A stretch of DNA of 64,000 bases from positions 1 through 64,000 of the forward strand of contig NZ_JACYXZ010000003.1 in assembly GCF_014842875.1 (NCBI RefSeq), written 5' to 3'. The DNA comes from Nocardioides donggukensis. GTDB taxonomy: Bacteria; Actinomycetota; Actinomycetes; Propionibacteriales; Nocardioidaceae. The translations under genes and the position numbers were made by a program. This document shows, in pieces, positions 1 through 7,214 of the stretch; position 1 is the first letter of the stretch, and the number at the start of each line of letters is the position of its first letter. The notes below the pieces were generated by a model. It searched no databases and was not told the origin of the DNA. It saw nothing but the letters and a program-made list of their open reading frames with translations.

Positions 1-7
1 CCGGGTC

Positions 8-27
8 GAGAACCGGTTGTGCACAAG
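8..27. other. 20-bp anchor shared with the DUF222-HNH upstream region
   Basis: The 20 bases gagaaccggttgtgcacaag are repeated exactly at 46350-46369, where they lie about 45 bp upstream of the start of the DUF222-HNH gene. In both places they are followed by the same palindromic repeat array. The inference is that a second DUF222-HNH gene starts just left of this window on the minus strand. Confidence 0.75.
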
Positions 28-227
28 GGGTTTCGACACGCTCGCCAGGGCTCGCGGCTCAACCGGCGAGGGCGCCCGGCGGCGGGTTTCGAGACGGTCG
101 CTGCGCGACCTCCTCAACCGGCGGGGGCGGCCGACGCGTGGTTTCGAGACGGTCGCTGCGCGACCTCCTCAACCGGCGAGGGGCCGAGGCGTGGTTTCGA
201 GACGGTCGCTTCGCGACCTCCTCAACC
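28..227. repeat. Palindromic repeat array A (4 units)
   Basis: Four copies of a 35-bp imperfect palindrome, with gtttcga at about 30, 86, 141 and 194 (spacing 53-56 bp). The first copy is of the cacgctcgccagggctcg type and the other three of the gacggtcgctgcgcgacc type, whose core ggtcgc-tgc-gcgacc can fold into a hairpin between ggtt and aacc ends. The same family forms arrays B (44341-44700) and C (46372-46790). No coding role is seen, because the period is not a multiple of three. Confidence 0.9.
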
Positions 228-246
228 ACCGGGGCAGGATGGGGGC

Positions 247-396
247 ATGCAGGTGGCCACGCTCGTCCCGTTGCTGCTCGACCTGGCGACGGCCGGTGAG
301 CTCGCCGCCGACAACCACCACGTGATCGCCGTCAACGAGCGGCTCGGGGCCCGCCCGATCGCCCGGCACCTGCTGTTCCGGAAGGACCTGCCGTGA
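247..396 (+). pseudogene. C-terminal remnant of a GNAT acetyltransferase
   Basis: A 49-codon reading frame whose second half (residues 20-40) reads AADNHHVIAVNERLGARPI. This resembles the last beta-alpha unit of GNAT acetyltransferases, where N-x-x-(M/A)-x-A-V-N-E-R-L-G is common. The acetyl-CoA binding core is absent: the sequence upstream is repeat array A, so the gene appears truncated from its 5' side. It overlaps the GTG of the next gene by 4 nt, as in an intact operon. It could be expressed from an ATG at 247, but no catalytic function is expected. The family call rests on a short stretch. Confidence 0.55.
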
Positions 397-881
397 CCAC
401 GCTGCTCCTCGTGCACCACTCCCCCACCCGCTCGATGCGCGCCCTCACCGACGCCGTCCTCGCCGGGGCGCGCGACGACGAGATCGTCGGGGTCGACGTC
501 GTCGTCCGCCCGGCCCTGGAGGCCACCGCGGAGGACGTGCTGGCGGCCGACGGCTACCTCCTCGGCACGCCGGCCAACTTCGGCTACATGTCCGGCGCGC
601 TGAAGCACTTCTTCGACTCCACGTTCCTCCAGGTCGGCGGCGCGCTCGACGACAGCGGTGGGGCCGGCAGCTCGGAGGGACGCACCAAGGGCAGGCCCTT
701 CGGGCTCTACGTGCACGGCCGGTACGACGCCACCGGTGCGGTCCGGTCGGTCACCTCGATCGTGGGTGCCCTCGGCTGGCGTCAGGCCTTCGACGTCCTC
801 GAGGTGCTCGGGGAGGTGGACGCGGCGACCGAGGAGTCGGCGTACGAGCTGGGAGGTACGATCGCGGCACTGCTGACCTGA
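393..881 (+). CDS. Flavodoxin-fold NAD(P)H-dependent oxidoreductase
   Basis: A 162-residue protein with a flavodoxin-like fold. The N-terminus TTLLLVHHSPTRSMRALTDAV looks like an FMN phosphate-binding loop, and LGTPANFGYMSGALKHFFD (about residues 55-73) is the T/S-P-x-x-x-G-x-x-S/G motif of FMN reductases and WrbA-like proteins. It probably carries FMN and reduces quinones or other small acceptors in the cytoplasm; the substrate is not evident. The GTG start is supported by GGAAGGA 7 nt upstream and overlaps the preceding stop. The next lipoprotein gene begins directly after its stop, so it heads a three-gene operon. Confidence 0.8.
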   Translation: MTTLLLVHHSPTRSMRALTDAVLAGARDDEIVGVDVVVRPALEATAEDVLAADGYLLGTPANFGYMSGALKHFFDSTFLQVGGALDDSGGAGSSEGRTKGRPFGLYVHGRYDATGAVRSVTSIVGALGWRQAFDVLEVLGEVDAATEESAYELGGTIAALLT

Positions 882-1706
882 GTGAGGGGCCCCGCCACCG
901 TGCCGTTCGGACGACTTCTGTTGCGCGCCGCCGCGACGGGACTGGGTGTCGCCCTCCTCGCCGGCTGCACGTCCGAGGCCGACCCGGCCGTGGACCCCGA
1001 GCAGGTCGACTCGGTGGCCGAGCCCGAGCTCGGCGCCTGCCGGATGCTCACCCCCGAGGACGTCGCCGCCCCCAGCAACGCGACCCGCACGGTCGACTGC
1101 GAGGACGAGCACACCGCGGAGACGTACGCCGTCGGCACGCTGCCGGACAAGTTCGCGGACTCCGACTACCGGGACGCCGCGCTCGGCAAGTTCGCCTACA
1201 AGACCTGCGGCAAGGGGTTCGAGAAGTTCCTGGGCGGGGACGAGTCCCTCGTCATGCGCACGGTCCTCAGCTGGGCCTGGTTCCGTCCCTCGGAGAACGC
1301 CTGGGCCGAGGGCGCGCGCTGGTACCGCTGCGACGTGGTCGGCGGCGGCGAGCAGTCCATGGAGTACTCCACGCTCCCGACCACGGCGAAGGGGCTGCTG
1401 CTCGGCCGCCCCGCGGACCGCTGGATGGTCTGCGCGCAGGGACCGTCCGTGGCCGGGTCGGTCAAGGTCCCCTGCTCGCAGAAGCACGCCTGGCGGGCGG
1501 TGACCACGATCAAGGTGGGCCTCGACACGGACGACTACCCGGGCGACCGGCTGGTCGAGGTCCGCACCAACGAGTTCTGCTCCGACTCGGTGGGCGCCTG
1601 GATGAACTACCCGGTCAACTACGACTACGCCTACACCTGGTTCCGGGAGGCCGAGTGGGAGGCCGGCAACCGGCGCTCGGTCTGCTGGGCCAAGACCCGC
1701 AAGTGA
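882..1706 (+). CDS. Septum_form-type lipoprotein 1
   Basis: A 274-residue predicted lipoprotein with a signal peptide ending in the lipobox LLAGC, so Cys29 would be lipidated and the protein anchored outside the membrane. The mature part has two similar halves, each with conserved Cys and Trp residues (ACRMLTPEDV..., then VCAQGPSVAGSVKVPCSQKHAWRAV within residues 185-210) in the style of the actinobacterial Septum_form family (PF13845). The family is named after a suspected cell-division role, which is not established here. The GTG follows the upstream stop directly, and the next paralogue overlaps it by 4 nt. Confidence 0.7.
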   Translation: MRGPATVPFGRLLLRAAATGLGVALLAGCTSEADPAVDPEQVDSVAEPELGACRMLTPEDVAAPSNATRTVDCEDEHTAETYAVGTLPDKFADSDYRDAALGKFAYKTCGKGFEKFLGGDESLVMRTVLSWAWFRPSENAWAEGARWYRCDVVGGGEQSMEYSTLPTTAKGLLLGRPADRWMVCAQGPSVAGSVKVPCSQKHAWRAVTTIKVGLDTDDYPGDRLVEVRTNEFCSDSVGAWMNYPVNYDYAYTWFREAEWEAGNRRSVCWAKTRK

Positions 1707-2584
1707 ACCGCGCGACGGCCGGTCCGCTGGCAGCACTGGCCCTGGTCGCCGGCCTGGCCGGCTGCCAGCAGGACCCGACGCCGACCACCGGTCCGACCCC
1801 GGCGCCGTCCGAGGCGTCCTCCGGACCGAGCAACGGACCGACCACCGGCCCGCCCTCGAGCACGGCGGAGCCGGCCCCGGCGCTGGCCCGCCCCAAGGCC
1901 GGGGCCTGCTACCGGCTCTCGTACGACGCCGCGCTGGCGCCCACGAACGAGAGCCGCTCGGTCTCCTGCCCGAAGGGGCACAACGCCCGCACCTTCCACG
2001 TCGGCACCCTCCGGACCGTCGTCGACGGACACCTGCTGGCGGTCGACTCCCGTCGGGTGCGGGCGCAACCGGCCACCGAGTGCCCGAAGCGGGTCGGCAC
2101 CTTCCTCGGCGGCAGCCCCGACGACCTGCGGCTCAGCATGCTGCGCACGGTGTGGTTCAGCCCGACCGTCGAGGCCTCGGACGCCGGCGAGCACTGGTTC
2201 CGGTGCGACGTCGTCGCCCTGGCCGCCCCGGAGGAGCTGGCACCGCTGTCCGGCGTGCTTCGCGGGGTCCTCGGCACCGACCGGGGTCGCACCCGGTTCG
2301 GCACCTGCGGGACCGCGAAGCCGGGCACCGAGGGCTTCCGACGGGTCATCTGCTCCCGCCCGCACTCGTGGCGCGCGGTCGAGACCGTCGACGTCGGCCC
2401 CGCGGCAGGTGGCGGGTACCCGGGCAAGGCGGCGGCCCAGTCGGCCGGCGAGTCACGCTGCGAGGACGTCGGCCGCGAGCGTGCCGACGACGCGCTCAGC
2501 TTCTCCTGGGGCTACGAGTGGCCCACCGAGGCCCAGTGGGACGGCGGCCAGCGCTACGGCCTGTGCTGGGTGCCGACCGGCTGA
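1703..2584 (+). CDS. Septum_form-type lipoprotein 2
   Basis: A 293-residue paralogue of the preceding protein. Its lipobox GLAGC places the lipidated Cys at 21, followed by a Pro/Thr/Ser/Gly-rich linker (about residues 22-60) that would span the cell wall. The Cys-containing modules ACYRLSYDAALAPTNESRSV and GTCGTAKPGTEGFRRVICSR match those in the upstream protein, as does the C-terminal W-x-GG-x-R-x-x-x-CW ending. The GTG start overlaps the upstream stop (GTGA), so translation is probably coupled. The pair looks like a tandem duplication whose members have diverged. Function unknown. Confidence 0.7.
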   Translation: MNRATAGPLAALALVAGLAGCQQDPTPTTGPTPAPSEASSGPSNGPTTGPPSSTAEPAPALARPKAGACYRLSYDAALAPTNESRSVSCPKGHNARTFHVGTLRTVVDGHLLAVDSRRVRAQPATECPKRVGTFLGGSPDDLRLSMLRTVWFSPTVEASDAGEHWFRCDVVALAAPEELAPLSGVLRGVLGTDRGRTRFGTCGTAKPGTEGFRRVICSRPHSWRAVETVDVGPAAGGGYPGKAAAQSAGESRCEDVGRERADDALSFSWGYEWPTEAQWDGGQRYGLCWVPTG

Positions 2585-2601
2585 CGGGCCGAGGGCCGCC
2601 G

Positions 2602-2616
2602 GGCCGCCGGGCGGCC
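2602..2616. terminator. Hairpin between convergent genes
   Basis: ggccgccgggcggcc is a perfect 7-bp palindrome around one central base, within a run of gggccgcc repeats. It separates the plus-strand lipoprotein pair from the end of minus-strand era. There is no T tract, so termination is inferred from position and GC strength only. Confidence 0.45.
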
Positions 2617-2631
2617 GACAGCGGCCGGAGT

Positions 2632-3570
2632 TCAGAAGCCCAGCTTCCGCAGCTGGCGCGGGTCCCGCTGCCAGTCCTTGGCCACCTTGACGTGCAGATC
2701 GAGGTAGACCGGGGTGCCCAGCAGCGCCTCGATCTGCTGCCGCGCGGCCGTGCCGACCGCGCGCAGCCGCGACCCCTTGTGTCCGATCACGATGCCCTTC
2801 TGGCTCTGGCGCTCGACGTACAGGAACGCGTGGATGTCCAGCAGCGGCCGGTCCTCGGACCGGCCCTCCCGCAGGCCCATCTCCTCGACGACGACGGCGA
2901 TCGAGTGCGGCAGCTCGTCCCGCACGCCCTCCAGCGCCGCCTCCCGCACCAGCTCGGCCACGAGGATCTCCTCGGGCGAGTCGGTGAGGTCCCCGTCGGG
3001 GTACAGCGGCGGCCCCTCCGGCAGCATCCCCACGAACAGGTCCGCCAGCAGCCCCACCTGGTCGCCGGAGAGCGCGGACACCGGCACGATCTCGGCCCAC
3101 TCGGTGCCGGTCTCGACACCGAGGGCCTGGATCGCGAGCAGCTGCTCGCCGATCTGGGCGGGCGTCGCGAGGTCGGTCTTGGTCACGACCGCGACCCGCG
3201 TGGTCCGGCGCACCTTGGCCAGCTCGGCGACCAGGAACCTGTCCCCCGGCCCGATCCGCTCGTTCGCCGGGAAGCAGACCGCGACCACGTCGACCTCAGC
3301 CCAGGTGGTCGTCACCAGGTCGTTGAGCCGCTCACCGAGCAGCGTGCGGGGCCGGTGCAGGCCGGGGGTGTCGACCAGCACCAGCTGCGCGTCGGGCCGG
3401 TGCACGATCCCCCGGATGACGGTCCTCGTCGTCTGCGGCTTCGAGGAGGTGATCGCCACCTTGGTGCCGACCAGGGCGTTGGTCAGCGTCGACTTCCCCG
3501 CGTTGGGCCGCCCCACGAACGAGGCGAAGCCGCTCCGGTGCGGTCCGGGCTTGCCCTCTGCGTCAGCCAT
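2632..3570 (-). CDS. era: GTPase Era
   Basis: A 312-residue GTPase that binds the 3' end of 16S rRNA and assists 30S ribosome assembly. The G1 motif GRPNAGKST is at residues 20-28, G3 DTPG near 67-70 and G4 TKTD near 129-132. A KH RNA-binding domain fills the C-terminus, with the typical GHKGSRLRAVG loop. Length is normal. It ends the phoH-ybeY-CBS-era series of actinobacteria, but here about 7 kb of accessory genes separate it from the CBS gene. Its start overlaps the end of the upstream flavoprotein gene by 8 nt, so the two are probably co-transcribed. Confidence 0.97.
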   Translation of the reverse strand: MADAEGKPGPHRSGFASFVGRPNAGKSTLTNALVGTKVAITSSKPQTTRTVIRGIVHRPDAQLVLVDTPGLHRPRTLLGERLNDLVTTTWAEVDVVAVCFPANERIGPGDRFLVAELAKVRRTTRVAVVTKTDLATPAQIGEQLLAIQALGVETGTEWAEIVPVSALSGDQVGLLADLFVGMLPEGPPLYPDGDLTDSPEEILVAELVREAALEGVRDELPHSIAVVVEEMGLREGRSEDRPLLDIHAFLYVERQSQKGIVIGHKGSRLRAVGTAARQQIEALLGTPVYLDLHVKVAKDWQRDPRQLRKLGF

Positions 3571-4378
3571 CGGTGCCTTCCCGGGCGTCGTCGTAGGCCG
3601 CCCAGATCTCCTCGTCGGTGCGGCCGGCGGCCTTGCCGGCGCGCCAGATCGGCCCGGGGTCGACCGCCCGCGGCTGACGCCGCTGCCCGCCGCCGCGCCA
3701 GTAGCCCATCACGTCGTACGCCGTGCTCGGCAGCCGCACCTCGCGCATGAGGTGCTTGCGGATCGCCCGCATCTGCGCGGACTCCCCCGCCATCCAGAAG
3801 TAGCCCTCCCCGTCGGGCCAGTCGATGCCCCGCACCACCTCGGCGGTGCCGGACTCGGCGCCCGCCGGCGGGGCCACCCAGGTGAGATCGGCGTCCCCGG
3901 AGACGTACGCCGCCCCGTCCATGCGGTGCAGGGGCTCGCCGTCGGGCACCTCGCACCAGGCCCGGACCGGCACGCCGGGGGCGGACTCGATGATCCGGGC
4001 GATCGCCGGCAGCGCGGTCAGGTCGCCGACGAGCAGCAGCCACCGGGCCGTGTCCGGCATCGCGAACGACCCGCGCGGCGCCGAGACCGTGACCGTCTGC
4101 CCCACGACCTGCTCCGCGTCGCCGGTGGCCCACTCCGTCACCAGACCGTGCTCGTGGACGACCACGTCCAGGACCAGCTCGCCCTCCTGGAACGAGCGGA
4201 CGGTGTAGTAGCGGGTCTGGAACTGGCCCGGCACGGTGAGCGCCACCCACTCGTCGGGCACGCCGGTCGAGGCGAACCCCGCCAGGCCGGGTCCGCCGAG
4301 GACCAGCCGCACGAACCGGGACGACAGCTGCTCGCGTCGCAGGACGACGGCGGCGTACAGCGGGGCCCGGGTGCTCAT
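3563..4378 (-). CDS. Siderophore-interacting FAD/NAD(P)H flavoprotein
   Basis: A 271-residue protein of the siderophore-interacting (SIP/ViuB) family, which releases iron from ferric siderophores by reduction in the cytoplasm. The RYYTVRSF motif (near residue 75) binds FAD; a SIP C-terminal domain follows, containing LLLVGDLTALPAIARI and ending with the family's YWRGG region. ATG 4378 is chosen over upstream frames because a TAGCCT box lies 7 nt before it, giving a leaderless transcript. It overlaps era by 8 nt. No siderophore biosynthesis or uptake genes are in the window, so its siderophore is unknown. Confidence 0.88.
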   Translation of the reverse strand: MSTRAPLYAAVVLRREQLSSRFVRLVLGGPGLAGFASTGVPDEWVALTVPGQFQTRYYTVRSFQEGELVLDVVVHEHGLVTEWATGDAEQVVGQTVTVSAPRGSFAMPDTARWLLLVGDLTALPAIARIIESAPGVPVRAWCEVPDGEPLHRMDGAAYVSGDADLTWVAPPAGAESGTAEVVRGIDWPDGEGYFWMAGESAQMRAIRKHLMREVRLPSTAYDVMGYWRGGGQRRQPRAVDPGPIWRAGKAAGRTDEEIWAAYDDAREGTDG

Positions 4379-4385
4379 CGGGTCA

Positions 4386-4391
4386 AGGCTA
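4386..4391 (-). promoter_or_regulatory. -10 box TAGCCT, leaderless start of the SIP gene
   Basis: Read on the minus strand, TAGCCT is followed by 7 nt and then ATG 4378, so transcription would begin at or next to the start codon. Confidence 0.55.
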
Positions 4392-4415
4392 TCGGTGCCG
4401 CACCGGATGCCCCGG

Positions 4416-4437
4416 CCCGGCCGTGAGCCAGGCCGGG
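4416..4437 (-). terminator. Hairpin after the methyltransferase gene
   Basis: A perfect 7-bp stem (cccggcc / ggccggg) with an 8-nt loop, 24 nt past the stop of the Cfa-like gene on the minus strand. No T tract. It would separate that transcript from the leaderless SIP gene. Confidence 0.45.
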
Positions 4438-4460
4438 TCAGGCCAGGTATCGGGTCGGGG

Positions 4461-5744
4461 TCAGGCCTTCCACAGGGGTCGCAGCGGGTATCCGCTGCGA
4501 CCGTCGTCGTCGTTGCGGGTGGCGAGCACGTGGTGCAGCTCCACGTCGTCGCGGTCGAACCCCACCCGGGACCCGGCCATGTAGAGCCCCCACACCCGGG
4601 CGGTGTTCTCACCCACCTCGGCGACGCAGGCCTCCCAGTTCCGCACGAGGTTGCGGTTCCAGCCGGCCAGCGTGAGCGCGTAGTGCGGCCGCAGGTTCTC
4701 CACGTGCTGCACCTCGAGGCCGGCGTCCTGGGCCGCCCGGACGATCGTGCCCACGCCGGTGAGCTCGCCGTCGGGGAAGACGTACCGGTCGATGAACGCC
4801 CCGGTCTGCTGCGGCCGGTTGTGCGGTCTGGTGATGCAGTGGTTGAGCAGCCGCCCGCCCGGCCGGAGCCGGCCCCGCAGGTGCCCGAAGTACGCCGGGT
4901 AGTGCCGCACGCCGATGTGCTCGGTGAGCCCGATCGAGCTGACCGCGTCGAAGCCGCCCTCGGCGACCTCGCGGTAGTCGAGGTGACGGACCTCGGCGAG
5001 GTCGCCCAGCCCCTCGCGGTCGATGGCCCGCTTGGCCCACTGGGCCTGCTGGAGCGAGAGCGTGACGCCCAGGGCCCGCACACCGTGCTCGCGCGCCGCG
5101 TGCCGGACCATCCCGCCCCAGCCGCAGCCGACGTCGAGCAGCCGCTGACCGGGCTGCAGGTCCAGCTTGGCGCAGATCAGCTCGTACTTCGCGGCCTGCG
5201 CGTCCTCCAGCGTCGTGTCCGGGGTCCCGAAGACGGCGCAGGTGTAGGTCATCGAGGGGCCGAGCACCAGCTCGTAGAAGCGGTTCGAGACGTCGTAGTG
5301 GTGCGCGATCATCCCGGCGTCGCGGGCCAGCGAGTGCCGCACCCCCTCGACCGCGCGGCGCCACCGGGGCAGCTGCTCCTGCGGGGGCGGCGGGGGCGGC
5401 TTGAGGTTGCCGATCCCGAGCCCCTTGACCAACCGGACCGCCTCGGCCGGAGAGGGCCGGCGGAAGCGGAGGTTGCTCTGGAGCAGCACCATCGCGTCGT
5501 AGGGGTCACCCGGGTGCACCCCGTCGATCACCAGGTCCCCCATCACGTAGGCGCGCGCCATCCCGAGGTCGCCCGGCGCGGTCATGATGTAGGCCAGTCC
5601 TCGCTCGTTGCGCAGGTCCAGCCGGATCGCCGCGTCCTCGGGGCCGGCCGCGCTGCCGTCGTACGCCGTGAACCGCACCGGCATGCCGTCGCGCAGCAGC
5701 GACTCGACCATCGTCCCGATCGTCATCGGATCCGTCGTGCTCAT
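4461..5744 (-). CDS. tmsB: Cfa-like methyltransferase, probable 10-methyl fatty acid synthase subunit (TmsB/BfaB type)
   Basis: A 427-residue SAM-dependent methyltransferase of the cyclopropane fatty acid synthase family. The HHYDVSNRFY signature is at residues 148-157 and the SAM-binding motif LLDVGCGWGG at 202-211. The family methylates the double bond of phospholipid-bound oleate. The N-terminal domain carries a proline run (KPPPPPPQEQ, about 115-124) seen in actinobacterial homologues. The gene overlaps by 4 nt an upstream FAD-linked oxidoreductase, the pairing described as TmsA/TmsB or BfaA/BfaB, which makes 10-methylstearate (tuberculostearate): this enzyme forms 10-methylene-stearate and the partner reduces it. 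An ordinary cyclopropane synthase is the alternative, but the partner argues against it. Confidence 0.8.
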   Translation of the reverse strand: MSTTDPMTIGTMVESLLRDGMPVRFTAYDGSAAGPEDAAIRLDLRNERGLAYIMTAPGDLGMARAYVMGDLVIDGVHPGDPYDAMVLLQSNLRFRRPSPAEAVRLVKGLGIGNLKPPPPPPQEQLPRWRRAVEGVRHSLARDAGMIAHHYDVSNRFYELVLGPSMTYTCAVFGTPDTTLEDAQAAKYELICAKLDLQPGQRLLDVGCGWGGMVRHAAREHGVRALGVTLSLQQAQWAKRAIDREGLGDLAEVRHLDYREVAEGGFDAVSSIGLTEHIGVRHYPAYFGHLRGRLRPGGRLLNHCITRPHNRPQQTGAFIDRYVFPDGELTGVGTIVRAAQDAGLEVQHVENLRPHYALTLAGWNRNLVRNWEACVAEVGENTARVWGLYMAGSRVGFDRDDVELHHVLATRNDDDGRSGYPLRPLWKA

Positions 5745-7147
5745 GCTCTCCCCACCACCTTCTCGTAGAGACCTGTCAGCCTGTCGTCCGGGTCGTAGCG
5801 GCCCTTCACCGCCGCCAGCCCGGCACCGTCGTAGAGCCGGTCGAACGTCTCCGGGTCGTAGAAGGCCTCGGAGTAGAGCGACTTGTGGCCGCCGAGGGCG
5901 TGCACCCTCTCCTCGATCGCCCGATTCACCGCACCGTCCCGACCCCCGGCTCCCCCATCCGGGTCGTCCGGCCTCGGGACGGTCCCCCAGAAGCCCACGT
6001 TGACGTAGGTCGTGCCCGCGGCCAGGGGGTACGTCGGCCAGGTGCGGGCGCTGCCCGGCCCGGAGGGCTCACGCAGCCGCAGCGGGCACAGCCAGACCGG
6101 TCGCATGCCGACCGCGTCGTCGAACCAGGCCAGGAAGTCGGCCAGTCGCGACACGGGCACCTCGACGTCCTGGACGACCCGCTCCCGGGGCGGTCGCCCG
6201 CGCCGCCGGTCCAGCCGCTCGACGACGCGGTACCGGTGCTCGAGGCCGACCAGTCGGTGGTAGGCGTCGGACCGGCGCCAGCGGCGCGGCCAGAGCCTGC
6301 GGACCCAGGGCCGGTGCAGGCCGAACGCCCCCGAGCACCAGAACCAGTCGGTGTCCCAGCGCCAGAGGTAGTCGTGCATCGTCAGCACGTCGGTGCCGCG
6401 CTGCTGCAGCGACCGGTAGAAGATCCGCTGGCCGGTGTAGTCGCTCGGAGGTGCCTCGGCGACCGGGGTCCAGCGAGCGAGGGTGAGGTAGAGCTCGTCC
6501 GGCGCGAAGGCCACCCCGTCCAGGCCGTCGACCCGCTCGCCGGCCCAGCTGCGCGTCTCGACCAGCTCCGCGACCGCCGAGGCGAGCTCGGCGGCGGAGT
6601 CGAAGCGCAGGTGCCGCAGCGCGACGTACGCCGGCACCTCCTCGAGCTCGATCCGCAGGCGGGTGGCGTAGCCGAGTGACCCGTAGGAGTTCGGGAAGGC
6701 CGCGAAGAGGTCGGGGTTGGCGTCGGGACCGGCTCTCACCAGCCGGCCGTCCCCGGTCAGCACCTCGACCTCGAGCACCGACTCGTGCGGCAGACCGTGC
6801 CGGAAGCTGGTGGACTCGATGCCGAGGCCCGTCACCGCGCCGCCGAGCGTGATCGTCCGGAGCTGGGGCACGACCAGCGGGACCAGCCCGAGCGGCAGGG
6901 TGGTGGCCACCAGGTCCTCGTAGGTGCACATGCCCTGCACCTCGGCCGTCCGGGCGGTGGCGTCGACCTCGATGACGCCGCGCAGGCCGCTGACGTCGAG
7001 TCCGGACGCGGCCGCGTCCCGCGGTCGGAAGAGGTTGCTGGTGCGCTTCTGCAGCCGGACAGCGGCGCCCTCCGGGATCGCGGCGTACGACGCCAATAGG
7101 CGTGCGGTGCCGACCCGGTGCCGGTCCCAGCCGACGGGGGCGTTCAC
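5741..7147 (-). CDS. tmsA: FAD-binding oxidoreductase, probable 10-methylene-stearate reductase (TmsA/BfaA type)
   Basis: A 468-residue protein with an FAD_binding_4 (PCMH-type) domain at about residues 30-170, including TITLGGAVTGLGIESTSFRHG near 98-118, and a C-terminal substrate domain. In 10-methyl fatty acid synthesis this type of enzyme reduces the exocyclic methylene group made by the Cfa-like methyltransferase, whose gene overlaps its stop by 4 nt. The GTG start at 7147 is set by a strong TAAAAT box 6 nt upstream, so the operon is probably leaderless. Homologues are also annotated as DIMINUTO/DHCR24-like oxidases, with which it shares the domain. The assignment rests on the gene pair rather than on active-site residues. 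Confidence 0.78.
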   Translation of the reverse strand: MNAPVGWDRHRVGTARLLASYAAIPEGAAVRLQKRTSNLFRPRDAAASGLDVSGLRGVIEVDATARTAEVQGMCTYEDLVATTLPLGLVPLVVPQLRTITLGGAVTGLGIESTSFRHGLPHESVLEVEVLTGDGRLVRAGPDANPDLFAAFPNSYGSLGYATRLRIELEEVPAYVALRHLRFDSAAELASAVAELVETRSWAGERVDGLDGVAFAPDELYLTLARWTPVAEAPPSDYTGQRIFYRSLQQRGTDVLTMHDYLWRWDTDWFWCSGAFGLHRPWVRRLWPRRWRRSDAYHRLVGLEHRYRVVERLDRRRGRPPRERVVQDVEVPVSRLADFLAWFDDAVGMRPVWLCPLRLREPSGPGSARTWPTYPLAAGTTYVNVGFWGTVPRPDDPDGGAGGRDGAVNRAIEERVHALGGHKSLYSEAFYDPETFDRLYDGAGLAAVKGRYDPDDRLTGLYEKVVGRA

Positions 7148-7153
7148 ACCCCG

Positions 7154-7159
7154 ATTTTA
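7154..7159 (-). promoter_or_regulatory. -10 box TAAAAT for the tmsAB operon
   Basis: TAAAAT stands out in this GC-rich DNA. Six nt separate it from GTG 7147, implying a leaderless transcript for the two fatty-acid genes. Confidence 0.65.
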
Positions 7160-7214
7160 TCGCTCCGAGGGCCTCCCGTCGCGGATGCCTCCGCCCGGCC
7201 CGTCGTCAACGCCG

